Shown: positions 12,494 through 25,181, counted from the stretch's first letter. The stretch is DNA of 64,000 bases from Gnetum montanum (GCA_015680685.1 MNCI01028444.1:476497-540496), one strand, 5' to 3'. Notes: a model not told the origin generated them from the letters alone. Numbers and translations are program-made.

Positions 12494-14264
12494 AGTATTA
12501 AACCAGTTCCAAATTTTTCAATACTTCATTACAAAAATGAGAGAACATGTAATTAACTTTAGAAACTTGATCATATATGTCAAAAAATTATGAGCATGAA
12601 GAAAATGTAAGAAGGTAGAAAAGAGGAGCATGTGAGAACTTGAGAGAAGAATCGATGAAAGGGGGATTTATTCCTTAAGATGTGAGGGTCATGTTATAGG
12701 AATGCAAGAAAGAGAAAGGGGTAAAAGTTAGGAGAGCTTTACTCAAGCACTCAAAGAAAACTTGCTCAACATAAAGAATGAAGGAAATGGAGAGATTTTA
12801 TTCACTTCATTTCTATAATGAAAGGTAGTTACAATGGGAGGGGTACACCCCTATATATACTTTTTCTTGGAGGATATTACCACTTTTAGGATGGTCCTCT
12901 AGATAAAAGCTTTTGCCTGTGCTTTCTATTTTCTTATTTTTTCTTTCAACTTAACCTTCAAAGACAATTTTTCTTTAACTAGATACACTTTAGAACGCCT
13001 ATTATATCAAAAAAAAGACATCAACATGAAAGTAAAAACTACCAATATTTCCTACTCTACTTAACATCATAGAGAAATGGAGATAGAGGAGTTGGAGGTA
13101 CACATTCACATAATCTCTAAGAAACATGAAAAATAATTTCTTTATCAAGGGATTATAAGGAAACGTTAGTGAAAAATAATTTCCTTATTAATAAAGTAAG
13201 TTTATTTTTTAAGTAAAGGCAATAAAAAAACGTAATCAAAAGTTAGCTTATTTACAAGGCACTGTCGTAGATTATATAAATATTTGAAAAAAAATTAGAG
13301 GTTGTCTTGAAGCTAAATTTTATACAAAGGGTCTTTTCATAATGATACTTAAAGATATACTAAAATAATGAAACCCACAAAGGTTGTTAAAAAGATAATT
13401 TTTAATCAAATGCCTTGTATCTTATGGTGTTATGTCAAGGTCATGGATACTTTTTTTCATGGTTTTTTTACAAGTGATAAATATCAATGTGTAATGCAAA
13501 ATCCCATATTTATGGACTCTCGATGTAGATTGTTATCCACCACTAACACTTTTTACTTTTAACATCTCCTTAACACACTTTTTCAATAGAGTATTTACAT
13601 CAATCCATTCAAAAATATGCAATGATCAGAGATGTCAAAATTATTGCAAAACTATTATTATAAATTTCATACATGAAATGATAACTCACTTAATGAGGGC
13701 AACCTTATGAAGCCTTGTTGTATGGATCTCATGAAATCATAGCTCACTCAATGATTCCTACCTTTTGAACCCTTATGGTAGGCATCTCAAAATGAAAATC
13801 TCAAATAAAGACTATATAAAAACTAGAGTTGCAAAAGAAGGATTCAACAACATAAAGTCAAGGCTCTTAAGTTTTTCAACCTTGTAATATTCTCCATGGC
13901 CTAAATTCTTTCTTACATTGATAGGAATTGAAGCTCCAAATGCATGTTCACTACAATTTGAGATATCTAGAGGAATAAATTATGATACTAATAAAATGAC
14001 ATTAGCAACATAATGATAATAGATAATTACAAGCATCTAGTTGAGTGCTGTGTCATCAAAATTTTGTATTCTCACACATGATTCCTTGATGTTTGTAATT
14101 TCCATATAGAATAGAGCACCTTTTCTATGTACATTTCCTATACTTTTCTCCTTAAATGTGATTTGAAGATGTAACAAAGTAAAATACTTGGAATATCCCC
14201 TTCCTTGTAGAATCATGTTTGCAAACAAATGCATGTTACTTACATATATATGGCCTTTTAAAAC
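12494..14264. other. Flanking DNA between E1 and E3
   Basis: Continuation of the host sequence left of E1. No recognisable protein. The only structure I can name is a minus-strand promoter/polyadenylation-like module at 12760-12870, entered separately. Nothing in 12870-14264 can be assigned. Confidence 0.6.
12760..12870 (-). promoter_or_regulatory. LTR-like TATA and polyadenylation module
   Basis: On the minus strand GTATATATAG (12851-12860) is followed about 50 bp later by AATAAA (12797-12802). Between them are a small palindrome GGGGTGTACCCC and CATTGTAAC. This spacing is typical of the U3-R part of plant LTRs. I could not find matching LTR ends, so it may be a truncated LTR or chance. Confidence 0.35.
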
Positions 14265-15262
14265 TGATGAGTAGTGGGTATTCCCCTACAGCCAACTATA
14301 TGAATCACAAGTGTTCATGTGCAATCTGGTTAAATTTCATGGATGGAACTAGTGTGGTATTTAGATTGTTAAGCATTGATCATAGGTTACTGTCTTCCCG
14401 CTTGGATTAGTGGTAGCTTTATCATGTATGGTTTAGTCCAAAGTGAGGCATATGATTATTGATATTGTTGGGGGTTTAAACTAATCATAAAAATAACATA
14501 GAAATTAATTATTTGATCTAATTAATAACAAGAAGATAAATTCTAAGCTAGTCTAAGGGTGATGAGTGTCCATTCCTAGCTTTCCATACATGTCTTGAAC
14601 TCATGTATTCACTACTAGGATTACCCAGTGTTATGCTATTGGGTGAACCAAGCAATAACACTACTAGGATTACCAAGCGAATACGTGTTTATGCTCAAAA
14701 CTAGTCATGCTTATTCCATCAATTAATTAATATACATGAAAATGTAAATATTAACTAAGTACATGAAATGTAAATTGCATTAAAAGTAAATCTATTCTAA
14801 GTCAAAGTGTTGCAATGAATATGAATCAATCTCAATCTTATTATCATTCATGGAATATGTCCAAGTAGAATGCCACTCGAATAAGATGTTGTACAACTAA
14901 CTCAAATCCACATTGTGGGCACTCACTAACTATTCTATAGGATTACAGAATAAAACTACAAGAGTTTGGCTACATTATTGACCAAATGCTACCAAATACA
15001 TAGCTGGTACTACCATATTTATAGGAAAATATAGGCATTACATTGATGAAGATGTGTTAATGCATTTAGATGCATCAATGGGAATGTGTCGAAGAGGATG
15101 CATTGATGGGGCTTCATTGACAAGGATGCGTCAACAAGGATATGTTAACAAAGCTAAGATGCATTGCCCATTAATGCATCAATGCATTTTCATCCACACA
15201 TATGTGTTGATGCATCAATGGGGATGCATCAACAAAGCTGCCTAACATATCTTATCTCATCA
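14265..15262 (-). repeat. E3 3' LTR
   Basis: 998 bp from TGATGAGTAG to CTCATCA. The U5 end matches sister LTRs (CCCCTACAGCCAACTATATGAATCAC). The repeated ACTAGGATTACCAAGC motif lies at 14610-14690. A minus-strand TATA (CCTATAAATATGG) is at about 15013-15025. The U3 side is the distinct TGCATCAA repeat field at 15045-15245. It diverges more from E1 and E2 than those do from each other. Confidence 0.85.
15045..15245. repeat. TGCATCAA short-repeat field in the E3 U3
   Basis: About 200 bp in which GATGCATCAATG and variants (GATGCGTCAAC, GATGCATTGATG, AATGCATCAATGC) recur in both orientations, because TGCA is its own complement. It lies between the TATA box and the outer U3 end, where enhancer repeats often sit. 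E1/E2 and E4/E5 have unrelated repeat motifs at the same place. Confidence 0.7.
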
Positions 15263-16677
15263 TACTCCCATGATTGACTAAAAACTCATGCTTGAGTTAT
15301 ATATAAATGGACAGAGTTTCATTACAAATATTTTGGGTTGACCAAGACTATATTAGCTACCATTACAAAGTTAGAATGCTACGTTAGAAAATTTTATTTG
15401 AGTGTATGTATTACAAAATGACAAAATGACTAGATAGAGATCAAAGTTTGCAAAATTGCAGAGGTCTTCAAAAATTCATTGAAGATGAATCTTCTTATTG
15501 TTACTAGTGGTGGTAGACTTTTCAACCTTGATTATTATGTTGATGCTTCTATTCTATGTAGAACATTTTTGAGGGGTGGAATGAAATTTCTCCTCATTAT
15601 CCCATGGATCTAGCAAACATGTAATGTTTGAGCTTTAATCCCTATATGTGCTACTATTTGTCCATGGGCATATCCTCTGTTGTTCTTTTCTTGGCTTTAT
15701 TTCCTTTGCTTTTTATAAGACCTTCAATCCCAGGGATTTAATTTGGCATCATATGAAATCATCAAAGTATCAACATTAGTTCTAATAATTTTTTCATCAA
15801 TGATTAACCCTTTTTGAATCCTTATTTAGCTCAAAATTTCAAAAAAATTTGGCATGCAAGCTCAAGATGATTTCATAATAATGTTTCCCAAGGCTCTAAG
15901 GTATGTAAAATCATCAAGTTGTTCAAGTTGTTTTGATTATTTTTACTATTAGTTAACATAATGATTGAAAATGGGGTGTTAGAAATATTTCAAAAAGTAC
16001 ATCCTTAAACCACCCTCGATAAATGAGCTTAACTCTAGAAGTGCACATGTTTTTGAATAATTAAAACCAAAGGTTTGGTTCACAAGATGGCTAAGAAACT
16101 TTGAATTTAGAGGAAATTTCAATATGAAAGCATTAAAGATAACTTGAAATTGATGAAACGTTGATTGCAAAATCATGCATAAATTCAGAGAAGTAATCAA
16201 TGATGTTCTTAAAGATTTGAGGTTTAGTTTAGAGCCATGATCAACAAAATTTATGCAAGTGGGTCCTTCCCGAAGCAGCCTCCTACTATAATGCCTTTGC
16301 ATAACCACTTCTATAGATGTCTATACCACATTAAAAGTTAAATGTAGATCATGCCTTTGTTGCAAAAAACACACAACTACCTTGGTCAGAATTTTGCACT
16401 CCACTGTACAAAACCATTAGGCTCATAATTGCATGCAACAATGAGGTGAGTAATGGAAGAAGAAGGGATTGCAGAGATTGGGATGTAAGTTACTTAACCA
16501 TGTCTGCAATAGGTTCTTGTATCAATTGCAATTAAAATGACCATCATACCTATCTTTCCAAGTTTCAAATCAAGTTCATACCATTAATAGTGGCCTTACA
16601 TTGTTGTGCCCCTTCTTGCCGACCATCATGAGCTCATAACAACTATAGAGAACAAACATCACTTTAAAAAGAGAAGA
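15263..16677 (-). other. E3 3' untranslated/spacer region
   Basis: The minus-strand purine tract next to the LTR is weak (CATGGGAGTA at 15263-15272). The block at 16258-16300, GTGGGTCCTTCCCGAAGCAGCC, matches the E1 and E2 3' regions. No convincing ORF; the 109-codon frame at 15979-16308 has no family resemblance. Confidence 0.65.
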
Positions 16678-17551
16678 TGATGAGCAGAGAATACCCCTAC
16701 ACTTAACCATATGAATCACAAGTGTTCACGCGTGATTCAGTCGAAATTCATAGACCTTAAGTCTTCAAGTACACTAGTTTTAGGAAGTGAAGTCTAATCA
16801 TTACAGTTGTTGCCTTCCTAGTCACACTTGTGAAATGCAAGGGTATGGTTAAGTGCAACTAAGGCATGTAATTTTTATCATTTTTTATGTTTTATGTTCT
16901 TGGTCCTTAAAATAAAGGAATGAAGTAATTTTTAATGGCTAATTTAATATAACTAATTAATATCTAACTAATCCTAACATAAGTATTCGGTTCCACTTTT
17001 TGTACACATCTTGAACATGTATAATGTTGTTGGATTACCAAACATTAAGCATTGCTGGGATTACCAAGTGTCATGTGCATGCTTGAAGTAGTTGTATTTA
17101 TGTGATTAATTAATTGCTATTTACCCTAGCTAACTTAGCTTAATTAGTTGAAAGCATAAATAAATTGCATAAACCATTAAATGCATAAATAAAATATTTA
17201 ATCTAGCCAAAGTGCTACAAGGTTTATCAGAAAGCTCATCTTTATTGCTACACACACTACTGTGCTTAGGTATCCTAGTGTTCAAATAAAGATCCGTACA
17301 CTCAATGACTCCTACTATGGGCACTTGGGAAAATATTCTAACTTTGAGGAAGAAAAACTACAAGAGCTTTGCTATGTTACAACAAAACTTATGCCAAAAC
17401 TATGCATCCAAGCATTATATTTATAGGCCGACACACATCACGTGACATCAAATATCTGACATAGACTTTGAGGCCTCAATATTTGGTATTTGATATCAAG
17501 GCTCCAATATCAAATATCTGATATTAGGGCTAGATAAAATATTGTTCATCA
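16678..17551 (-). repeat. E2 3' LTR
   Basis: 874 bp, TGATGAGCAG to GTTCATCA. A minus-strand TATA (CCTATAAATATAAT) lies at about 17424-17438. The U3 end at 17445-17530 carries repeated ATCAAATATCTGATATT-type dyads. About 65 bp of these are absent from the other E2 LTR, so the two differ in U3 repeat number. Confidence 0.92.
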
Positions 17552-17566
17552 TCCCCCCACGACGAA
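17552..17566 (-). promoter_or_regulatory. E2 polypurine tract
   Basis: The minus strand reads TCGTCGTGGGGGGA directly against the LTR start, a good plus-strand primer. It is the best preserved of the family's 3' purine tracts in this window. Confidence 0.8.
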
Positions 17567-18795
17567 ATGAAAACTCCCCCTTGAGTGAACAAAAGGAGGA
17601 ACAAGTCCCTTACAAAATATTGGGAAGGTATGGGATTACTAACTAACATGCAAACTAACTTGGATGGAATAGATAGATTCTAAGTGCCCAAGTATATGAA
17701 TTTACAATCTTTTACAAAATTGGATGTTCATGACAATAGAATTGAACACCTTGGCCAAAACTGACATCCAACTCCTCTGGTAGCTAAAGAACATGGGAGA
17801 AGATTCAATGATCATGAAGAGGCATCATCACATGATGTTGTTCTAATTCCTTAGTGAAGATAGTCCTGCCTCTAGTTCATGCTTCCCACTGCAATCACAA
17901 CAAAATCACAGATTAGTGTGCAATATATAACTTATAGGTTTTAGGTACCTTGTCTCGTTGGTAGTTACACTTGGCTAGGTTGTGATTATGGTGAATTGAT
18001 TCTTTTTAATAGCATTAGCAGGAAGATTTAATAGGGTGAAATGGATAAGAGATCCATTATTAAATTCTGAAAAGTCCAAATATGATGAAATTCTTGAAGA
18101 GGATTAAAGAATTCACAACAAAAAAAAGAGGATTTCATTAGAAAACATTGCAAAGATGCACATAATTAGATGTCATTGATGGGGCACACAAAAGGATTTG
18201 ATTGTGAGAATGCCTAAGAGTAAAGAACTTAACTAATCCAACCAAAAGGTATGCAAGTGGGTCCTTCCCAAAGTAGGCACATGCCCTTGTTGCCCTTGCA
18301 TATCCTCAAACCAAGGAATCTATGGGTCTCATGGGTTATTAATGATTACAAAAAATTAAGTATGAAAACCTATAAGAAACTACCTAAGACTTTCGATACA
18401 TCAAACTAAGACATCAAACAAGGACATGAACACTGGTAGTGAGGTGAGGCATGGAAAGCATGGATAATTGAGAGAGAAAAAGTGGAATGGAGTTATGAAT
18501 TAAGGTCATATGAAGTCCCTTGTAAGTTTTGTAGTTAAATGACCTGATAAAATCCATTCTTAGTCCAGACCAAAACCAACTATGTTTAGTGACTTCACAT
18601 CACCACTTTAAGACTGGTCCATCCACTTGGGACATAATAGTACTCACATAGAACAACCACCATTCCTTATTTAAGAAGAAAAGAGGAGGAATTAAGAAAG
18701 GGCCTTAGTTAGAGGCAACCTTCAGACATGGGTAGCATGTCTTTCTAGTCCCATAACTAGTTCTTGTAGACTATTTATTTTTTAAGGAGCCCCTT
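17567..18795 (-). other. E2 3' untranslated/spacer region
   Basis: 1.2 kb, same block order as E1: GTGGGTCCTTCCCAAAGTAGG at 18255-18275, the block around 18540-18600, and GGGTAGCATGTC near 18730. No ORF of note. Confidence 0.65.
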
Positions 18796-18799
18796 ATAT

Positions 18800-19965
18800 G
18801 ATTAGCATGGATGGCCATCTCCCCGATGACTAAGTTGAAAGGAGGAGATTCGAAAGATTGAGCATGGTTGTCCATCTGATGAAGTGTTTATTGCACTGGC
18901 TTGCTTAAGCTCATGGAAAGATTTGACTTGTTGTATGTTGATTAGTTTCTTTTTGTTTGGGTTGTTAGGTTTGTAGATTAACATGGCCCTAGAAGGAAAG
19001 GTTTCATAAATGATGTAAGGCCCTTCCGACAATGTTTGGAACTTAGTTCGTTAAGGTACGTGTGTGGGGTTCCAATAGAGGACCTTATCTTCTGGTTGAA
19101 ATTTGGCTTTCCTAATTCTAAGTTTATGGAATTTTTGGTTGAATGCCATATGTAACTCATTGCATGATAGGGCCACCAAGTAGTTTTTATCTAGAAAATT
19201 GAGATTCATTAATCTTTCTTTTTGTGCTAGACTTAAATCAAGGTCAAGGTCACAAGCTCTTGAAAGTGTATGGAGCTCGAATTGAATAGGAAGAGTTGGT
19301 AGTTTTTCATACACTAGCTCATAGGAAGAGTAGCTTATAAGGAGCTTCCAAGTGGAGAGGTAGGCCTAGAGGGCATCATTGAGTTTTGTGCTCTAGTCTC
19401 TCCTATATTTGCTAACTATTCTAGTTAAGATCTTAGTGATTTCCCTATTTATAATCTCAACTTGACTATTGGCTTGGGGATGATAAGGTGTTATTAATTT
19501 ATGCTAAATCCCTAAGCATTGTATGAGCCTCCAAAAGGTAGTGCTTATAAAGTGGATTCCATTATCAGAAATTAATGCATGTGGCATACCAAACTTGTTT
19601 ACAATTATATTATACAAACCAAGCAGTAGTAGAAGATGTACAGTTAGTGATGGCTACTACTTCTACCCATTTTGTACAATAGTCAACAGTGACTATGATG
19701 TATGCCTTTCCATTTGACATGAGTTTCATGGGATCCATGAAGTCTACGCTTTAGATGTTGAAGGGTTCTAGTGGTTGAATCCACTGTTGAGATCCTTTCA
19801 TATGAATGATCATTCCACCATCATGTTGGCAATGTTCACAAGAGCTGACAAATTGGTGAGCATCCCTAAAAAGTGTTGGTTAGTAATACCCTACCATCAG
19901 GATCTTAATGGTTGTGCATCTGATAGCATAGTGGCCTCTGTAAGGACCCTCATGAGCATCGTAGA
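18800..19965 (-). pseudogene. E2 integrase and tail
   Basis: All three core acidic residues can still be read. VDFMD is near 19735-19750 (family form IDFMGP), ISDNGIHF near 19540-19575, and PQANSQVEI near 19450-19480. Stops separate them. The tail at 19314-18802 contains CDLDLDLSLAQKERL, VLYWNPTHVP, EGPYIIYETFPSRAM and ends SSFQLSHRGDGHPC. The HHCC finger is partly recognisable near 19850-19960. Compared with E1 the core residues are kept, though E2 looks older by its LTRs. Confidence 0.85.
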
Positions 19966-20129
19966 GAATGTGCATTTGATTAGCATCAAGGACACACCAA
20001 TGAATTAGGCCATTGATGTACACCTTGGAGAGGTGCCCATTGATCTCCATGAAGCATTTTACCTAGTGAAGAAACTGCTATTTCTTTCTATGAACTAGCT
20101 CTTATGGTATCTCTTGAGCGAGAAGATAG

Positions 20130-20560
20130 GTGAGAATGTCATCATACCATTTAGGCTTAGTGGGCAATTGTTTAGTTATAGCCTTGACAACAAGGAGTTC
20201 ATTAGGGAACTAATTAGATAGTGGGATTTCCTCCTCTTTGTTGTCCCATTGCAACTTAGACAAGTCGTTAGAAACCACATTCTCAGTTCCCTTTTAATCT
20301 ACCATCATAGGATCAAATTCTTGCAAGACCACTAGCCATCATACAACATGGGGGATCATCGTTGGCTAATTCATCATGAAGTGAATTACATTGTGGTCTA
20401 TGTGCATGAACACTTTGTATTCAAGCACATAGTTTTTGAACTTTTCTAGAGCAAATACCATTGCCATCAATTCTTTTTCTATGGTGGTGTAGTTTAGCTA
20501 TGCATCCAAAATACTTTAGCTTGCTCAATGGATGTAATATGGATGTTTCTTATCATCCAA
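20130..20560 (-). pseudogene. E2 RNase H domain
   Basis: Recognised on the minus strand by LQEFDPMMVD, stop, KGTENVV, followed by LQWDNKEEE (about 20330-20225), the same blocks as E1 RNase H. The upstream HY.LEYKVFMHIDH-type block lies at about 20390-20440. No open stretch long enough for a track-sized ORF remains. Confidence 0.75.
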
Positions 20561-21765
20561 CTTTGTAAGCATAGTTCCTAAGGCATAATTTGATGTATTC
20601 TTCATGACATGAAATGGTCTAGACTAGTTTAGTGCTTGTAGAATTAGAGTTTCTACAAGTTTCTCCTTTAGTTGTTGGAATGTATTTTCACATTTCTTGG
20701 TCCAAAAAAATGGAACATATTTCTTTGTTAGCTTGACCAACAGTTTTGTGATCTTAGAGAAATTTTCTATAAATCCCCAATAGTAACAAGTGTATCCAAG
20801 GAATGATCAGACATCTTTTACAATTTCTAGTTGATGGGTAATTTCTTGGATGATCCTAATCTTTTCAAGGTTAACCTCAATCCCTACCTGAGAAATTCTA
20901 TGCCCTAATACAATCCCATCCTAGACCATTAGATGGCTCCTCTGCTAATTGAATCAAAGATTGGTCTGCACACATCTTTTGAGCACTTGCTTAAGATGGT
21001 CCAGGGCTTGCTTAATGTATCCCCATAGGTGGATAAGTTACCCATGAAGGCTTTCATCCCACTACCAATTTTCTGCTAAAAATTACTCAAGACAAAGTGT
21101 TGGAATGTGGCAGTGGCATTACATAGGCAAAATGGCATATTTTGATATGCAAAAGTCTCCTTGGACTCATGAATGTCATTTTTTCCTGATCCTCTAGTGT
21201 GATTTGGATTTGGTTATAGCTACTATAACCATCAAGAAAACTATAATAGCAATGCCCAAAAATGGTATCCAACACTTGATCCACAAATGAAAATATAAAG
21301 TGATCTTTGAATGTTTCCATATTCAATAATTGGAAGTTGATGTGGACCTACCACTTGCCACCTTTCTTTGGCACAATCACAAGTGGGCTAACCCACTTAC
21401 TATCTGAAATGGTATAGATAAACCATATCTTGAGGAGTTATTTAATTTTCTCTTTGATGATTTGTTTCAATTTGGGGTTTAATCATCACTACAACTGTCT
21501 CTTTAACTTCATGGCTAGATCAGTGCACATACGATGCTGGCATATCCTAAGATCAATCCCTGTGAGTTCAGGATATGACTAAGAAAAAGTTGTTGGCCAT
21601 CTATTAACCAAATTCAATAGCATCATCTTTTGTTCAAGAGCAAGGTTTGCATTGATTATTACCAACTTCCCATTTTTTAAGAATGCATATTCCATGCTGG
21701 TAGGCAAATTTTTCAACTCAATGGGTTCTCATTTAAAATTTTTAGAAATTTTCAACTCTTCCCAA
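20560..21765 (-). pseudogene. E2 reverse transcriptase with altered active site
   Basis: The palm region at 21326-21087 begins METFKDHF and continues GHCYYSFLDGYSSYNQIQI. The catalytic motif at 21037-21048 reads FMGN instead of FMDD, so both active-site aspartates are changed and this copy cannot polymerise. The N-terminal region is read at about 21760-21500. The family pattern of stops is present. Confidence 0.87.
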
Positions 21766-22029
21766 TTATGATCATCAATTTCATCAATGGAGAGTTGGTG
21801 ATGAACTTGCTCTAGTTCATCCATGCCTTTCACATAGGTAGATGTTAAGCTCTTAGTAGGTTTCATGCAAACTGTGCTACTTCCAAGATCAATTGTTAGC
21901 CACTGGGTACCCTATTGTTTTATGATTGCTGCATATAGGCACCTTTGAATTTTAGATATGTCAGAATAATGATTACATGTTTTGATAGATACACTGTTAA
22001 TAGCCCATAGTTTCTACACATAGTTGCAC

Positions 22030-22360
22030 CTTTACAAATGTATTTTCTTTAGATATTTTGAGGGAAAGATCTCAGATCCCTAATCATGCATCAATAGTGC
22101 TCAACCAAGCCCTTCCCAAGATGATTGGAAAGCCCCCCTTGCAATTGTCCACTTGGATCACTAGGAAATGAGCTAGTTAGGACCACCCACAAACAATGGT
22201 TTTAATGTCCTCCACAAATTCTAAGGAAATAGTGATGCATTGATCAGTGAACTCGAGATAGATGTTGTTCTTCTTGAGTGGAGGTAGGTTCTAGGCTTTA
22301 TACATCTCATGGAAAATTAGATTAACACTAGAATTTGAATCTAGAAGAGATTTACAAGAC
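22030..22360 (-). pseudogene. E2 aspartic protease with altered catalytic triplet
   Basis: The minus strand near 22350-22310 encodes LLDSNSSVNLIFHEMYKA. The family has DSGS, so the catalytic D-S-G has become D-S-N, consistent with a G-to-A change. The downstream flank recalls the protease regions of E1 and E5. Confidence 0.78.
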
Positions 22361-24635
22361 ACATTCCCAGTGATTTGAAGGTGCATAGGGGTACTTTCAG
22401 AATCAGATAGTTTCTTGGGAAGGTGGCTAGCCTTTATCTAATTAGTTACTACATGGGTTAACATGGCAGTATGCACTTTGGGAGGTGTTTGGTTTGAAGG
22501 GGGCTCAAATAGATTAGATGTAGTAGGTGACAGAGAAGTAGGGTTACAAATTGATAGTGTATGTGAGGGCTTAGTTGGACTATTAGTTTAGAAGAAAGGC
22601 CTTTTTCATCATCTAGTTTTTGAACAACTTGGCTAAGAAGCTGGTTGTAAGTTAACAACCCTCATTGCATTGTGTTGTTATGGCTAAGGTAGAATTTCTC
22701 TCTGCATTGAAAAAGTAGGTGGTAATTGGGTTATGGGTGGAGGGGCATATGAAAAAGGATGAGAAGGGTGATAGGGATATGAGATTTTCCTTCTAAGAGA
22801 TGAAAAATGAGTTTTATAATACTTTGAATGGTAGTAGTGATGAGTGGCATGACTGGAAGAGTCACATAGAGAAATGGATTGTTGAACATAGTATCCATAT
22901 GGATCTGGTTGCTACTAAGGGTACTTTTTCCTTGGTGGTGGCATCCCCCATGACTATGAATGTTGCCACTATTGGTAATACTCATATGGTTGTGGTGGAG
23001 CTCCACTTGGATAGTAGGTTTGTTGTTGGTGGAACTGCTTAGAACTATCTTTAGGATAAGGCAATCTTCTAGGTGGCTGCCTCCTTGCTAGTCTAGGATT
23101 TAGCATGTATACCCTAGACTCCTACAAGTGTGACATGACAAGGCACCATCCTTTAGGATGTTCATATTGGTAGATGTCACACCCATCATCATCATTTGAT
23201 TATATCTCCACGACTTCTTCTACTACAATAGCTTTGCCCTGATCCCTTTGGTAGACACATTTAGCTTCTCTCTACCTCTTGTGGTCATGATGACTACTTT
23301 GCTCCCTTGATTCTTCCATAATTTTAGATTAGTCTGAAATTTTTTATCTAACAAATGCCACATTTTATCTACCTCATCTGAAATTTCAAACATATATTTT
23401 TGGATTGACAAGGTGTTTTCATTCACTACCTCATTAAGTGGTGACTCCTCCTCACTATAACAAAAGCAAGCCTCTCTCTTTTTGATGGAAGGATCCCTAT
23501 TATATTCTTCCATACTTTCTCATTTTCTCAAGTCACCTTCTTCCTTTACTACTTACTCGACTAGACTTTGAATTTGATGGGCTATTAGTTTTGATAATCA
23601 CCCTTGGGCATAGACTCAAAGAGTTCTCCTCATTTTTTATGGGAGCCCATCTATGATATGGTGAAGTTGTTTCTATTGAGAATAATCATGGCTAGGACAT
23701 ATGCACAACAGTGAATAGTATTAGTCCATGGCTACATCCAAGGGTTCATGTGTCACCTATTTACATCCTTGGATCTGCCTCCTTAGGTTGGACACTTGGA
23801 AGTACATCTGACATTTGTCATTGAATAGTTTGAGCATTGTAATCCATTATTTGATGGATTATTGTTCTAAGGACTGATACTAACTCTCTACTTCCTTAAT
23901 GAGTGTCCTTGGGAACAACTTAAGCTTTTGTTAATCATTCTCCACATTTTTCAAGGCACATGCATCATGAAATTTTTGAAGATGATCTTGTGGATCTGAG
24001 TTATCTTCCCCTTTGAACTTAGGAATATTATTCATGTCTAGCCTCTTGATTCGGCTATTCTTTATGTGCCTTGTAGGAATTTTGATAACCTTTGTTATGT
24101 TTATCATGCTTTGGGTGGCAAGCAAAGGCTCATCATAACCATGGCCTTTGTGGTGGCCATGATGCCTATGATGTTCTCTTCTACGCCTACTTTTGTGATG
24201 ATGGGCCTCCCTTGAATGCCCATGCCCTTGATCTTAACTTGCCTGATGGGCCTTATGATCATTTTGGTCTGGTCGATCACCTCCATCATGATCACACCCT
24301 TTGCGATTATGTTCAGAGCTAGAAGAGAAAGAAGATGATGATGAAGGTGAAGAGGAATGAGGACTAGCACCACCATAGTTCTTACTACCTCTTCTTCGAT
24401 GGTCATGATCATGATCACAATCATGATCATGATTGTGATGCTTATCCTCATTCCTACCATGACCCTCCTCTTCAAATCCCTTTTGATTATTGGATTCATT
24501 CTTACCAAAGCCAAGATTATGGATAATAGACTATAGGTTCTGGTTCTGGTCTTCTTAGCCAAAGTCAAAGAGAGGAGTGTCATTGATTGGAGAGCCCTTA
24601 GAGAAGAAGCCCTTACCATCTCTTTATATAGCAAG
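22361..24635 (-). pseudogene. E2 gag with His/Asp repeat region
   Basis: Best preserved view of the unusual Gag start. On the minus strand: a lead-in from about 24625; HHNHDHDCDHDHDHRRRG at about 24440-24390; a Ser/Pro linker (SSSPSSSSSFSSSS); and a second His/Arg block, about 24230-24140, with REAHHHKSRRRREHHRHHG. The gag core at 24125-23931 reads IPTRHIKNSRIKRLDMNN and HLQKFHDACALKNVEND. A Glu-rich helix follows at 23513-23223 (SEEESPLNEVVNENTLS). The zinc knuckle near 23180-23150 has decayed to CDIYQYEHPKGWC. A Pro/His-rich tail reaches 22700. The 176-codon frame at 24104-24634 is an out-of-frame shadow. Confidence 0.82.
24400..24442. repeat. (ATCATG)n-type simple repeat inside gag
   Basis: Alternating ATCATG/ATCACA units. 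In the gag frame on the minus strand they encode the His-Asp repeat. The same protein region in E1 and E5 is less regular, so the repeat may have expanded in this lineage. Confidence 0.75.
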
Positions 24636-25181
24636 AATGAGGTGTCATTGGACCATTTCCCCTTCGCACTTTCATACTGCTTCTCTTTCTATTGATCCCT
24701 TTTACATTGTGCATCTATGGGATGGTACTGCTTGACATTACTATCCTGTACAACATATTCAAAATGAAATCCCTATAGACCTAACCTCATAAGAGTGCAT
24801 TGCAGCATCGCAGGAATGGATCAATTAGGCAGCAACACAATGTTTCCTTTCAAGTCTTACCACCACATCTATTCATCCTAGTGTAGGATGAAGGTGAAGT
24901 TGGGCACATACTCATCGAGATGAGCATATACCACCCTATATTGGTAAGGCACTTGTTGATCTATTTGTTTAATTCTTTACCAATTGGATGTTCACTCAAA
25001 CTTAGATGGAGAATCACTTTTGTGAGAAGAAGAAGATATTCTAGGATTAGAAAAAATAAAACTTAGTATGTTTTTTTATATTTTTTTGTTATTTTTTTGT
25101 ATGCTGTGACATTAGGTTCATTCCAATGATGTTAAATGGTTTTTACTAAGTTCCTAGATAACGCATGTATCAAACAAAAAG

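Larger units (their letters stand above)
14265..16677 (-). mobile_element. E3 left part: 3' LTR and 3' region of a gypsy element split by E2
   Basis: 3' LTR at 14265-15262 followed by the family 3' region (15263-16677). The element resumes at 25994 after the whole of E2. Continuity is shown by the family order GTGGGTCCTTCCC block (16258), then an AAGAGAAGAAAAG-type A/G-rich block cut by E2 (16665-16677 and 25994-26020), then the block containing GGGTAACATGTC (26052). The right LTR of E3 is missing. Confidence 0.85.

Noticed and set aside
15040-15250. Possible CRISPR array in the repeated TGCATCAA field
   Set aside because: Units are irregular, in both orientations and lack uniform spacers. 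The context is the U3 of a plant LTR.
24104-24634. 176-codon minus-strand ORF rich in Met/Ile/Val, possible membrane protein
   Set aside because: It is an out-of-frame shadow of the E2 gag His/Asp repeat. Its composition follows from the ATCATG-type repeat.
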